A program made the translations under genes and the position numbers. The notes under the pieces were generated by a model. It was not told where the DNA came from. It saw only the letters and a list, made by a program, of their open reading frames with translations, and made no database searches. A stretch of 34,205 nt of DNA, taken from NCBI GenBank assembly GCA_031286325.1, contig JAITUT010000068.1, forward strand, positions 1-34,205, in the 5' to 3' direction. Shown piece after piece: positions 1 through 7,142 of this stretch. How positions within the stretch are numbered: position 1 is the first letter of the stretch; every line of letters begins with the position of its first letter. Source of the DNA: Helicobacteraceae bacterium (GTDB lineage: Bacteria > Campylobacterota > Campylobacteria > Campylobacterales > SZUA-545).

Positions 1-167
1 CGTCCCCTCAGGGAGAGGAGGGGTTTGTGATATTCAAGGGGGTTTGGGTCGGGTCGCGCCCCCCCCCCCCCCCCCCCCCCCCCGTCGCCTGCCCCGCAAG
101 CGATCAGCGAAAACCCAACTATCGCCGCAAGAGCGATATTCCTGAAAAGCTGATTAGCCTTTTTCAT
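1..167 (-). CDS. N-terminus of a probable phase-variable lipoprotein (runs off the left edge)
   Basis: On the minus strand an ATG at 165-167 follows AAGGAG (174-179) with a 6-base gap. The product opens with a lipoprotein signal: K2, K3, R9, a hydrophobic stretch, and the lipobox LIAC with the lipidated Cys at residue 24. Four residues later the DNA enters an uninterrupted run of 25 G, giving eight Gly codons, and the frame stays open to the window edge. With 24 G the frame would stop at TGA 8-10, and with 26 G at TGA 34-36, so only tract lengths congruent with 25 keep it open. This is the layout of a contingency gene as known in Campylobacter and Helicobacter. The mature part lies outside the window, so its function is unknown. 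The residues after the tract do not resemble anything I know. Confidence 0.68.
   Translation of the reverse strand, partial: MKKANQLFRNIALAAIVGFSLIACGAGDGGGGGGGGARPDPNPLEYHKPLLSLRG
59..83. repeat. Homopolymeric C tract (25 C on +, 25 G on the coding strand)
   Basis: Twenty-five consecutive C residues. Long G/C tracts are the usual substrate of slipped-strand mispairing in Campylobacterota. This one sits just after the lipobox codons of the minus-strand gene, so a one-base change would switch translation of the mature lipoprotein. The exact length is also what sequencing and assembly most often get wrong, so the ON/OFF state read here is tentative. Confidence 0.9.
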
Positions 168-251
168 ACAAAACTCCTTTTTGCGGAAGCGCGCCGCAAA
201 CTTAATGTTTTGGAAACTTCGCGTATGTGTAACGTACACATATTTTTCCCT

Positions 252-285
252 CTATCATTGTACCGTTTTTCGCCGTTATGGCGCA
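252..285 (+). repeat. Short dispersed repeat, copy A
   Basis: The stretch containing the core GTTATGGCGCAA recurs in inverted orientation at 4202-4233 with a few substitutions and a 3-base length difference. Both copies lie outside genes. It is probably part of the same family of decayed intergenic repeats seen elsewhere in the window. Confidence 0.5.
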
Positions 286-296
286 AGTCGTATTTA

Positions 297-477
297 ACTT
301 CTCGCGGGAGCAAAGCTTTTGCCTGTTTGGAAACCCACGAAAATCTTTGGGTGTTTCGCTCGCGCTTAAAAAGTTGCGATTTTCGCCCGTTGCGGAATCG
401 GGCGAACGCGGTTCGCCCCTACATATACGCTTGCGGCGATCGCGGCGGGAATAATAGGTTTTATTTGGGTTTTTTAC
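297..477 (+). repeat. Dispersed intergenic repeat R1, copy 1
   Basis: This block reappears inverted at 14391-14588 and in part at 12787-12862. Bases 416-472 match the reverse complement of 14392-14448 at all 57 positions, and the flanking sequence matches in long blocks (for example CGCCCGTTGCGGAATC). It begins near a hairpin-like CTCGCGGGAGC and ends near TTTATTTGGG. Because it contains few stops, the repeat creates spurious open frames on both strands. It fills most of the 168-524 gap, which has no other gene that I can support. Confidence 0.85.
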
Positions 478-524
478 TTTCCGCGATCGCGATCGCAATG
501 GGAATAATAAGTTTTTATAGCGCG

Positions 525-1073
525 TTAATCTTCCGTTTCCGTTTCGCTTTCATCGTTTGCGGCTTCGCGCGCCGCGTTTTCCGCCGCAAAGATCGCGATT
601 TCGTAATTGGGCTCGCTCATAATCTCGTCTACGATCTCAATGTATGTGATCTTGCCGTTCGGCGCGATCACAAATACCGCGCGAGCGAGCAAATTTGTAA
701 TCGGACGCTCCTTGACCAGCACGCCAAACGCCTCTCCAAACGCGCGATCGCGGTAATCTGAGAGCATCGTAAGGCGCGAAATATCGTCCGTACTCGCGAA
801 ACGCGCGAGCGCGAAAGGCAGATCGCACGAGATAAAATACAAATCGGTGTTATCAAGCCGCGCCGCCATTGACTCAAATCGCCGCGCGGTCGCGCCGCAA
901 ACGGGCGTGTCTACCGACAAAGCGGTGATAATCAGTTGCGTTTTTTCGCGAATTCCGCCGATATTAACTAACGAGAGGTCTGTTTTCACAAGCTCTATCG
1001 CGGGGGCGTCCATACCCGGGTTTAAGGCTTTCGCGGGTAAATTTATGACTCTGTCTTTGAATTTTATCTGCAT
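525..1073 (-). CDS. tpx: Thiol peroxidase (Tpx-type peroxiredoxin), atypical
   Basis: Predicted periplasmic or cytoplasmic lipid-hydroperoxide and H2O2 reductase of the Tpx family, 182 residues. The peroxidatic site reads DTPVCGATAR (C59), and ISCDLPFALARF matches the Tpx signature around the second half of the active site. The resolving Cys, normally directly after ARF, is Ala93 here. The only nearby alternative is C83 in SCDLPF, where Ser is usual. A short acidic tail rich in E and D extends beyond the usual end. The start is ATG at 1071-1073, preceded by AGAGG; an upstream in-frame ATG would add 12 residues not found in the family. The gene stands alone, divergent from the lipoprotein gene at 1131. 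Confidence 0.9.
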   Translation of the reverse strand: MQIKFKDRVINLPAKALNPGMDAPAIELVKTDLSLVNIGGIREKTQLIITALSVDTPVCGATARRFESMAARLDNTDLYFISCDLPFALARFASTDDISRLTMLSDYRDRAFGEAFGVLVKERPITNLLARAVFVIAPNGKITYIEIVDEIMSEPNYEIAIFAAENAAREAANDESETETED

Positions 1074-1130
1074 TCGCCCTCTTTGATTTGGATTGCGAAA
1101 GATAGGCAAAATCGCCTTAAAAGGATAAAA

Positions 1131-1472
1131 ATGCGATATTTAATTGGTGTTTTGATAGTGATTTTGATCGGCGGGTGCGCTCCCAAAAGCCGATCTTTAG
1201 AGGATTTGGGCTCGTGTTACGGCTACGGTTGCGAGTGGAACGGCAGGGCGAACGCGGTCGTTACTTTCGCGCGGGTTGTGGAGATTCGCGGCGATTTTTT
1301 GCGCCAAGATGTGGAGCTAATTTTAGACGATGGGCGGGTTTTCTCGATCTATGACTATACGGATCGCGAGGCGTTTAGGATCGGCGATCGCGTGAGAATC
1401 GACTACCGTTTTCGCAAAGCGCGCAAAATCACGCGCTACGGCACGATCTATAACGAATGGGGAATGTATTGA
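1131..1472 (+). CDS. Small lipoprotein of unknown function
   Basis: A 113-residue product with a lipoprotein signal peptide: a hydrophobic run from residue 4, then the lipobox LIGGC with Cys16. The mature part is mostly predicted beta strand and rich in charged and aromatic residues, with C29 and C34 in a CYGYGC motif. The start at 1131 is chosen because AAGGA (1121-1125) precedes it by five bases and the signal peptide begins there; an in-frame ATG at 1083 lacks both. It diverges from tpx with about 57 bases between starts. I do not recognise the family. By analogy with small surface lipoproteins it is likely anchored in the inner or outer membrane. Confidence 0.75.
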   Translation: MRYLIGVLIVILIGGCAPKSRSLEDLGSCYGYGCEWNGRANAVVTFARVVEIRGDFLRQDVELILDDGRVFSIYDYTDREAFRIGDRVRIDYRFRKARKITRYGTIYNEWGMY

Positions 1473-1504
1473 CGCGGATCGCGGATCGCAAGCGGTTTAA
1501 AGCT

Positions 1505-1510
1505 TATAAT
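1505..1510 (+). promoter_or_regulatory. Possible -10 element upstream of moaA
   Basis: A perfect TATAAT lies 71 bases before the moaA start in the short gap after the lipoprotein gene. No good -35 hexamer sits 16-18 bases upstream, which is common for sigma-70 promoters in Campylobacterota. The assignment rests on the hexamer and its position only. Confidence 0.4.
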
Positions 1511-1581
1511 TCACGCCGCGATCCTAGCGGCGAAAGACCTTTGCTCGCGAGAGAAAACTAAAAGCTAAAATTAGGCGAATA

Positions 1582-2547
1582 ATGCTTACGGATCAATTTA
1601 ACCGCATAGTAGATTACCTGCGCGTCTCCGTTACTGAGCGTTGCAACTTTCGTTGTCTTTACTGTATGCCCGACAAGCCTTTAAGCTGGGTGCCGCACGA
1701 ACAGATTTTGCGCTATGAAGAGTTGTTTTTGTTCGTCAAAGCCGCGATCGAGCTCGGCGTAAAAAAAGTGCGGATTACGGGCGGCGAACCCACCGTCAGA
1801 GGCGGCTTGGAGCGCTTTATAAAGATGATCGCCGATTTTGCGCCCGAAGTTGATCTGGCGATGACGACAAACGGGTTTTTAATGGCTGATCTCGCGGCGA
1901 AATTCAAAGCGGCGGGGCTAAAACGCGCCAACATTTCGCTTGATTCTTTGCGGCGCGAAACGGCGGGCAAAATCGCTAACAGAGATGTGTTAGATCGCGT
2001 GATCGCGGGGATTGAAGCCTCGATCGCATCGGGGCTCGAAGTGAAAATTAACTGCGTGCCGATCAAACGAATGAACGAGGACGAGCTAGGCGCGATTGTG
2101 AGTTGGTGCCTAGCGCGCGGAGTAACGGCGCGGTTTATTGAGTATATGGAAAATTCCCACGCCAATCGCCATTTACACGGCTTGCGCAAAGAGGAAATTC
2201 TTGCCGAGATCGCGAAAATTCACGATTTCACGCCGCTAGAATCGCCCGCGAAAAGCCCGGCTAAGTATTTCGCGATCAAAACGGGCGGCGAATTTGGCAT
2301 TATTGAGCCGCACTCCGAGGAGTTTTGCAAAACCTGCAACCGCGTGAGATTGAGCGCGCAAGGATTGCTCGCGCCGTGTCTATATTTTGACGAGGCGATG
2401 AGCGTTAAAGAGGCTTCCAGAGCGGGCGACACAGCGAAAATGGTTGAGATTTTGCGATCGGTACTCGCGGGCAAACGCGAGAAAAACCGCTGGAATCACG
2501 GCGAGTTCAAAGAGAGCGATCGCGCTTTCTATGAGACCGGCGGCTAA
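1582..2547 (+). CDS. moaA: GTP 3',8-cyclase MoaA (molybdenum cofactor biosynthesis)
   Basis: Radical SAM enzyme that, with MoaC, turns GTP into cyclic pyranopterin monophosphate, the first step of molybdopterin synthesis. Residues C21, C25 and C28 form the CxxxCxxC radical-SAM cluster motif, and GGEPTVR is the SAM-binding GGE motif. The second [4Fe-4S] cluster is held by C249, C252 and C266 (Cx2Cx13C). The protein ends in the conserved Gly-Gly. Length 321 is normal. No other moa, mog or moe gene is near, so the pathway must be scattered. recR follows after 19 bases and may be cotranscribed. Confidence 0.96.
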   Translation: MLTDQFNRIVDYLRVSVTERCNFRCLYCMPDKPLSWVPHEQILRYEELFLFVKAAIELGVKKVRITGGEPTVRGGLERFIKMIADFAPEVDLAMTTNGFLMADLAAKFKAAGLKRANISLDSLRRETAGKIANRDVLDRVIAGIEASIASGLEVKINCVPIKRMNEDELGAIVSWCLARGVTARFIEYMENSHANRHLHGLRKEEILAEIAKIHDFTPLESPAKSPAKYFAIKTGGEFGIIEPHSEEFCKTCNRVRLSAQGLLAPCLYFDEAMSVKEASRAGDTAKMVEILRSVLAGKREKNRWNHGEFKESDRAFYETGG

Positions 2548-2566
2548 AAATCGTTAAAATCCCGCA

Positions 2567-3130
2567 ATGCGAAGCAGGTTAAATCACTTTGAAAATCTTG
2601 TAGAGGCGCTTTCGAGACTGCCGGCGCTAGGCAAAAAATCCGCGTCCAACATCGCCTTTTACCTCGTGGCGAAAGACGCGGGCGCGGCAATTCGTCTTGC
2701 TCACGCGATCGAGACCGCAGTCGCCAAAACGCGCGTTTGCGCCCGCTGCGGCAACATCGGAGAGAACGAGCTCTGCGCCGTGTGCGCGGACGAGGATCGC
2801 GACCGCGCGAAATTATGCGTGGTTTTGAGCGTGAAAGATATTTTTACGCTTGAAGAAAACGGCGCGTGGAAAGGGCTCTATTTCGTCTATGAGAGCGAGG
2901 ATCGCTTCGCGGCGCTTGAAGAAATGGCGCGGCGCGGCGTGCAAGAGGTCGTATTCGCTTTCGCGCCGAGCGTGCAAAATGACGCGCTGATCTATTACAT
3001 TGAGGAGCGGCTTGCGCCGTTTGGGCTCTCATTCACGAAGATCGCGCAGGGCGTGCCGACGGGCGTGAGTCTTGAAAATGTGGATATGCTCTCGCTCGCT
3101 CGCGCGCTTGAGGGGCGCGTCAAAATTTAG
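2567..3130 (+). CDS. recR: Recombination mediator RecR
   Basis: RecR works with RecO (and RecF where present) to load RecA on gapped single-stranded DNA. The 187-residue product shows the N-terminal helix-hairpin-helix region (LSRLPALGKKSA), a C4 zinc finger (C58, C61, C70, C73) and a Toprim domain with VLSVKDIFTLE, followed by the GVPTGVSLENVD C-terminal segment. Length is close to the family norm of about 190-200. No clear Shine-Dalgarno sequence precedes the ATG. The gene lies between moaA and mqnD with small gaps, so the three may share a transcript. Confidence 0.95.
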   Translation: MRSRLNHFENLVEALSRLPALGKKSASNIAFYLVAKDAGAAIRLAHAIETAVAKTRVCARCGNIGENELCAVCADEDRDRAKLCVVLSVKDIFTLEENGAWKGLYFVYESEDRFAALEEMARRGVQEVVFAFAPSVQNDALIYYIEERLAPFGLSFTKIAQGVPTGVSLENVDMLSLARALEGRVKI

Positions 3131-3138
3131 GGGGCAAA

Positions 3139-4002
3139 ATGCCAAATTATAAAGTGGCGCATTCGCCGGACGCCGACGATATTTTTATGTATTACGCGAT
3201 CGCCTTTGGTTGGATTAGCGCGGGCGATCTAAGACTCGCGAACTTCGCGGCGGATATAGAGACTTTGAACGAAGCGGCGATCGCTGGAATTTACGACGCG
3301 ACCGCGATCAGCTTCGCGCTGTATCCGCATATCTGGCGCGATCAGGCGCTTTTGCGCACGGCGGCGAGTTTCGGGCAGGGCTACGGACCAAAGCTAATTC
3401 GCCGCAAAGATCGCGCGTTAAAACGCGATTTCAAAGCCGCTTTAAGCGGGCGGCGCACGACAAACGCGCTGCTTTTCCGCGCGGCTTACCCCAATGCGCG
3501 AGCGATCTATATGAACTTTCTTGAAATTGAAAACGCGGTTTTACGCGGCGAGGCGGACGCGGGAGTTTTGATCCACGAATCAATTTTGGATTTTAGCGAC
3601 GAGCTATTGGTGGAGGCGGAAATTTGGGATATTTGGCGCGAGCTCGCCGCCGCCGATCTGCCGCTGCCGCTGGGCGGAATGTGTCTGCGCCGATCGTTGC
3701 CGCTAAACCGCGCGATAGAGTTGGAAGATGTTTTGACGCGCGCCGTTAGGATCGCGATTGAGCACAAGGAATTGTTATCAAAAATGCTCGCCGAGCGCGA
3801 TCTGGTACGCGTGGATTTAGCGACTTTGAATAAATATCTTTCGCTATACGCCAACGAGGATTCCGCCGTTATCGGCGATCGCCAAAGGCGAGGAGTCGAG
3901 GCGCTCTTTAAGATCGGCTACGATCTGGGCGAATACAAAGAATTAGTAGATTTGGATCGCGCGTTTATTCCCAGCGAATACGCCGCTTTGCGCGGCTTTT
4001 GA
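3139..4002 (+). CDS. mqnD: 1,4-dihydroxy-6-naphthoate synthase MqnD (futalosine menaquinone pathway)
   Basis: MqnD converts cyclic dehypoxanthine futalosine to 1,4-dihydroxy-6-naphthoate in the alternative menaquinone route used by Campylobacterota. The 287-residue protein opens with the typical AHSPDADDIFMYYAI and carries DLPLPLGG near residue 175, both recognisable MqnD segments. It has a periplasmic-binding-protein-like fold but no signal peptide. A GGGGG ribosome site sits directly before the ATG, 8 bases after recR. The last genuine gene before an acquired segment, it is followed by about 300 bases without a gene. Confidence 0.93.
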   Translation: MPNYKVAHSPDADDIFMYYAIAFGWISAGDLRLANFAADIETLNEAAIAGIYDATAISFALYPHIWRDQALLRTAASFGQGYGPKLIRRKDRALKRDFKAALSGRRTTNALLFRAAYPNARAIYMNFLEIENAVLRGEADAGVLIHESILDFSDELLVEAEIWDIWRELAAADLPLPLGGMCLRRSLPLNRAIELEDVLTRAVRIAIEHKELLSKMLAERDLVRVDLATLNKYLSLYANEDSAVIGDRQRRGVEALFKIGYDLGEYKELVDLDRAFIPSEYAALRGF

Positions 4003-4159
4003 AACTTGCGACTCTCTCGTCTTGAATTTCGCGAATCCGCCGCGATCGCCGATAATGTTATCAAGAAACCCACGATCTCGTACGGTTGTATGGTAGGCGT
4101 CGGAGAAACACTAACGCAGAAACTCCATAAAAGCGCCTCAATCTAGCCCTAAAACAGCG

Positions 4160-4184
4160 AAAAACAGCCATTTTGCCTGTTTTT
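4160..4184. terminator. Possible weak bidirectional terminator hairpin
   Basis: AAAAACAG (4160-4167) pairs perfectly with CTGTTTTT (4177-4184) around a 9-base loop. The T run falls within the right arm, and A residues flank the left, so it could act in either direction. It lies about 160 bases after mqnD, and the stem is AT-rich, so efficiency is doubtful. Confidence 0.35.
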
Positions 4185-4201
4185 AAGGAGCGCGATCTGG
4201 A

Positions 4202-4233
4202 GTTGCGCCATAACAGCGAAAATGGTACGATAG
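4202..4233 (-). repeat. Short dispersed repeat, copy B
   Basis: Reverse complement of this stretch matches 252-285 with the shared core GTTATGGCGCAA and a few substitutions. It lies in the gene-free stretch next to the acquired segment. Confidence 0.5.
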
Positions 4234-4300
4234 CAAAAGGAAACAGTAGCTTCTCAAACATTAAACTTTGCGGCGTAATCCCGCAAATATGGAGTTTTGT

Positions 4301-4579
4301 ATGTCAAGAGATTATGCGCCGCATAATGCCGCGCAACTTAACTCCTTTATGAAAAGCCTGTTCAACTATGTAACCCAAAAGTCCGCCGAATGGGCAACCA
4401 TAGGTATTGGAAAGTTTAGAATTTATATTTATGGAAAAATAAAAATGGAATATGCCCGCCTATCGCGCAACAGGACTGTAGTCGCTCCGTCGCCTTACGA
4501 CGGACGGGGTTGCACAATGCCGTATTCGGGCTATTGCGCTTCGCACGATTTTGTTCCGCCACGTTTTTTGCGCCCGTAA
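4301..4579 (+). pseudogene. Truncated gene: N-terminal 34 codons then unrelated sequence
   Basis: An ATG at 4301 preceded by GGAG (4291-4294) starts a protein-like segment, MSRDYAPHNAAQ followed by an amphipathic stretch to residue 34 (4402). This opening resembles the N-terminus of a family of uncharacterised bacterial proteins that begin M-[SA]-[KR]-D-Y-x-P and continue with a Trp and a helical domain; I recall this family from general reading only. After codon 34 composition changes abruptly, and the rest of the frame to the stop at 4577-4579 is low-quality sequence. I read it as the 5' remnant of a gene cut by insertion or deletion at the left border of the A+T-rich module. Confidence 0.45.
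4487..4503. other. Hairpin in the gene-free stretch before the J-domain gene
   Basis: CCGTCG (4487-4492) and CGACGG (4498-4503) form a perfect 6-bp stem with a 5-base loop. A second inverted repeat, AACGTC (4581-4586) with GACGTT (4599-4604), follows 77 bases later. Neither has a T tail. They could be remnants of a mobile-element end or of the truncated gene's surroundings. The 4405-4668 interval holds no other feature that I can support. Confidence 0.4.
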
Positions 4580-4668
4580 AAACGTCAATTACCGCCGGGA
4601 CGTTATTATGTAATGCCCCAATAACGTTTCGCAATATTTTATCTTTGGATTCTTCGGGAAAATAATAG

Positions 4669-6045
4669 ATGTGGATATTAACAAAAAAGCGAAAAATGGA
4701 ATTCGAGGAACAAAGGCGAGTACTAGAAGATAGACGACAGTTTGTTGACAGCAGTATTGAACACTCAAATAAAATACAAGAGGAAACGAATAATACTCAA
4801 AAAAGTATGCTTGAAATTAACCGAAAAAATTATGAATTAAGCGAACAACTAGCAAAACTAGTTGCAGAAAATAAAGAAAAAGAAAATATCCTCTTGGCAA
4901 GGGAACAAAATATAAAAGATTCCGAAGATTATATAGAGGAACGTAAAAAAGAGGTGCGAAAGGAAGAAATTTTTATTGAAGCGCGTAAATCTGAAATTAG
5001 AAAAAAAGAACAGGAAGTTTCTGATAATGAAAGGGATGTTAAAGAGAGAGAAGTAGAGGCAGAAAGAGTAAAATCGGAATCAGAACAAGCAAAAGAAAAA
5101 TATCAACTATTATTTGACGAATTGGAAGAAGAACAAGAGAATATCAAAAATCTTAAAAAAGAAGCAAAAAGAAAAAATAACTTGGCAACTGAAAAAGAAA
5201 ACTCCGCTAACGCCATCTTTGAGAAAGCAAAAATTATTGATGATGAAATAAAGACAAAGGAATCGGAATTTGAGGCAAAAAGGGAAGAAATAGAATCTGC
5301 TCTAAAAGCAAAAATTGAAGAATACGACAGAAAACTTGAAGATATAAATAACGTCCAAGAATTTATTGACGACATCAAATTTGACGACAGTGAAGATGGA
5401 AAAGCGGCAAAAATTGTTGTTAAAGAAGCAATAAGACAGGCAAAAAAATCGCTTTCGGATATAAAAACTCAATTTGACGAGCTAGACGAGAAATATTGCA
5501 GCGGCACATTTAAGGGGTTTAGTACCCCGATTTCTGAAATAGATAAATCTTTTGAAGAACTTAAAACTCAATATCAGCAAATAAAGGAACATATAGAAGC
5601 CAATGATAGTTTGCCCGAATCAATTAATAAATGGCTTGATAATATCGAAAGTTATATCAATAATGCTGATAAAAGCAATAAATCATGGGAATTTTCAGAG
5701 GCGTATAGAAACATTGTTTTTGGTCTTTCGACTTGCAAAAGTTATGAACTTCTTTTGACTATATTAAATGAATGGGGCAATAGTGAGACAAATGATGAAG
5801 AAAATAATGGGCAAGAAGAAGAATTTAACGATTGGTATGAAATACTCGGATTGAATCCTGATGCAACAAAAGCAGAAATCAAGAAAAAATACAAGGAATT
5901 GATGAAGAAATACCATCCTGATAAAAATCAAGGTAATTCAGAATATAATGAAATGGCACAAAAAATAATTGAAGCGAATCGAATTCTGTGCGATGATGAA
6001 AAACGGAAAGAATTTGACGAAAAACGAAAAAAACATAAAGGTTAG
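4669..6045 (+). CDS. Long coiled-coil protein with a C-terminal J domain
   Basis: A 458-residue, highly charged protein. Residues about 10-230 are almost continuous coiled coil rich in E, K, Q and R. Residues 230-375 are helical with no recognised family. A canonical J domain occupies about 388-458 and contains WYEILGL and the HPD motif (416-418) needed to stimulate Hsp70 (DnaK) ATPase. J domains usually sit at the N-terminus, so a C-terminal J domain on a coiled-coil rod suggests an adaptor that recruits DnaK to a target. There is no signal peptide or membrane segment. The DNA is A+T-rich with AGA/AAA codons, unlike the flanking native genes, which implies recent acquisition. It is followed after 9 bases by the VWA gene, whose ribosome site overlaps its stop. 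Function unknown. Confidence 0.9.
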   Translation: MWILTKKRKMEFEEQRRVLEDRRQFVDSSIEHSNKIQEETNNTQKSMLEINRKNYELSEQLAKLVAENKEKENILLAREQNIKDSEDYIEERKKEVRKEEIFIEARKSEIRKKEQEVSDNERDVKEREVEAERVKSESEQAKEKYQLLFDELEEEQENIKNLKKEAKRKNNLATEKENSANAIFEKAKIIDDEIKTKESEFEAKREEIESALKAKIEEYDRKLEDINNVQEFIDDIKFDDSEDGKAAKIVVKEAIRQAKKSLSDIKTQFDELDEKYCSGTFKGFSTPISEIDKSFEELKTQYQQIKEHIEANDSLPESINKWLDNIESYINNADKSNKSWEFSEAYRNIVFGLSTCKSYELLLTILNEWGNSETNDEENNGQEEEFNDWYEILGLNPDATKAEIKKKYKELMKKYHPDKNQGNSEYNEMAQKIIEANRILCDDEKRKEFDEKRKKHKG

Positions 6046-6054
6046 GAGGATACT

Positions 6055-7008
6055 ATGGACAAGAACGAAAATAAACTAAATTTGCCGACTATTCGGAAAA
6101 CCGGTGAAGTCTTAGGCAAGCAAACAACCAAGTCTATTTCCAAGTTTGATTTGGATAAAAAGACTCAGGTCGCTTCTATAATGAAGAACGAAACTTCTTC
6201 TGTTGCAAAAGATATTGTTAACAGCGAGAAAGGGCTAGATTTGGTGTTGGTTGGCGATTTGACAACATCAATGACGAAGTATCATCAACTGCTTAAAGAT
6301 AAGTTTAAAGAATTGTGCCATAAACTTTTCTCAATGATTGATAATTTAAAAATAGGAATTATTTTCTATTTAGATCATGACGCTGGATTGCCTTATTGTA
6401 CAACAGTATCAAAATTAAGTTCAAATATTGAACAATTGGTATATTTTATAGAAAATACTCCTGTACTACATAGTGGAAATAGTACGGATGATGAAGCGGT
6501 TGAAGATGCGCTCTATGACGCAATAAACATTAATTGGCGTGAAATTGGAAGTCGCTCAGTGGTTTTGTTTGGGGATGCAAGACCGCATGAACCTTCCGGA
6601 TGTCCCAAAAATTACAGCTATTTTGATCTTACAAAACGGATGTATCAATCAAACATAGTTGTCAATAGTGTTTTCTGTGGAGATAAGATTAGATATTCTA
6701 ATGAACAATTGCAATATATGAAAAATGTTGATATTGGAGATTTTTCAATTAGATTATCTAGTCCGTCCGACCCCGAGTTTTTCTCTTGGATAGCTAATGT
6801 TACCGGTGGAATGATAATAGGTGTAGAAAGAGTTGATGATTTAGTGGACATTATTATGGCGGCGGCGGCAAAAGATTCTGGTCATTTGGACGATCTGGAA
6901 GAGAAATTAAAAACAAGCGCGCCGAATAAATTAAAACTTATAGAGATAGCAAAAAAAGCTGAGCAAAGAAAACACTTGGGCGGAGATAATAGGAAATTAT
7001 TAAGATAG
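6055..7008 (+). CDS. VWA-domain protein partnered with the J-domain protein
   Basis: A 317-residue protein with a single von Willebrand factor A domain at about residues 60-275. The metal-ion-dependent adhesion site looks intact: D68-x-T70-x-S72 in VGDLTTSM, the acidic/Thr loop GNSTDDEAVEDAL, and D in VVLFGDARPHE. The IIFYLDHD strand resembles the hemicentin/VwkA-type VWA rather than the MoxR-associated type. The C-terminus is short, helical and basic. No signal peptide. AGGAGG (6044-6049) overlaps the upstream TAG and precedes ATG by five bases, so the two genes are translationally coupled. The same A+T-rich composition marks them as one acquired cassette. VWA and DnaJ proteins recur in stress and conflict systems described by Aravind and colleagues; the role here is inferred only. 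Confidence 0.9.
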   Translation: MDKNENKLNLPTIRKTGEVLGKQTTKSISKFDLDKKTQVASIMKNETSSVAKDIVNSEKGLDLVLVGDLTTSMTKYHQLLKDKFKELCHKLFSMIDNLKIGIIFYLDHDAGLPYCTTVSKLSSNIEQLVYFIENTPVLHSGNSTDDEAVEDALYDAININWREIGSRSVVLFGDARPHEPSGCPKNYSYFDLTKRMYQSNIVVNSVFCGDKIRYSNEQLQYMKNVDIGDFSIRLSSPSDPEFFSWIANVTGGMIIGVERVDDLVDIIMAAAAKDSGHLDDLEEKLKTSAPNKLKLIEIAKKAEQRKHLGGDNRKLLR

Positions 7009-7142
7009 GATCTAGACAACCAAACGGAAACTTGATATACCAAAAAGGCGATATTTTCGTGGAAAACCGCTACTACAAAAGTTCTAAACTTTCTGAGGGT
7101 AAATTTCGGCAAATATCAAATATACTGAAGAGCTAAAGCGCG

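Larger units (their letters stand above)
4003..4300. other. Intergenic stretch with repeat and hairpin remnants
   Basis: No gene is supported here. It contains a HIP1-like GCGATCGC at about 4040, an AT-rich hairpin (4160-4184), copy B of a short repeat (4202-4233) and, at its right end, the ribosome site GGAG (4291-4294) of the truncated gene that begins at 4301. Open frames across it look like shadows of repeat DNA. Confidence 0.6.

Noticed and set aside
27-761. Long + strand open frame across the poly-C tract and R1
   Set aside because: It has no ribosome site, reads proline from the C tract, then repeat DNA, then the antisense of tpx. The minus-strand lipoprotein start explains the tract better.
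4061-4261. Minus-strand frame in the gap after mqnD
   Set aside because: It spans the AT-rich hairpin and repeat copy B, and has no ribosome site or family-like sequence.
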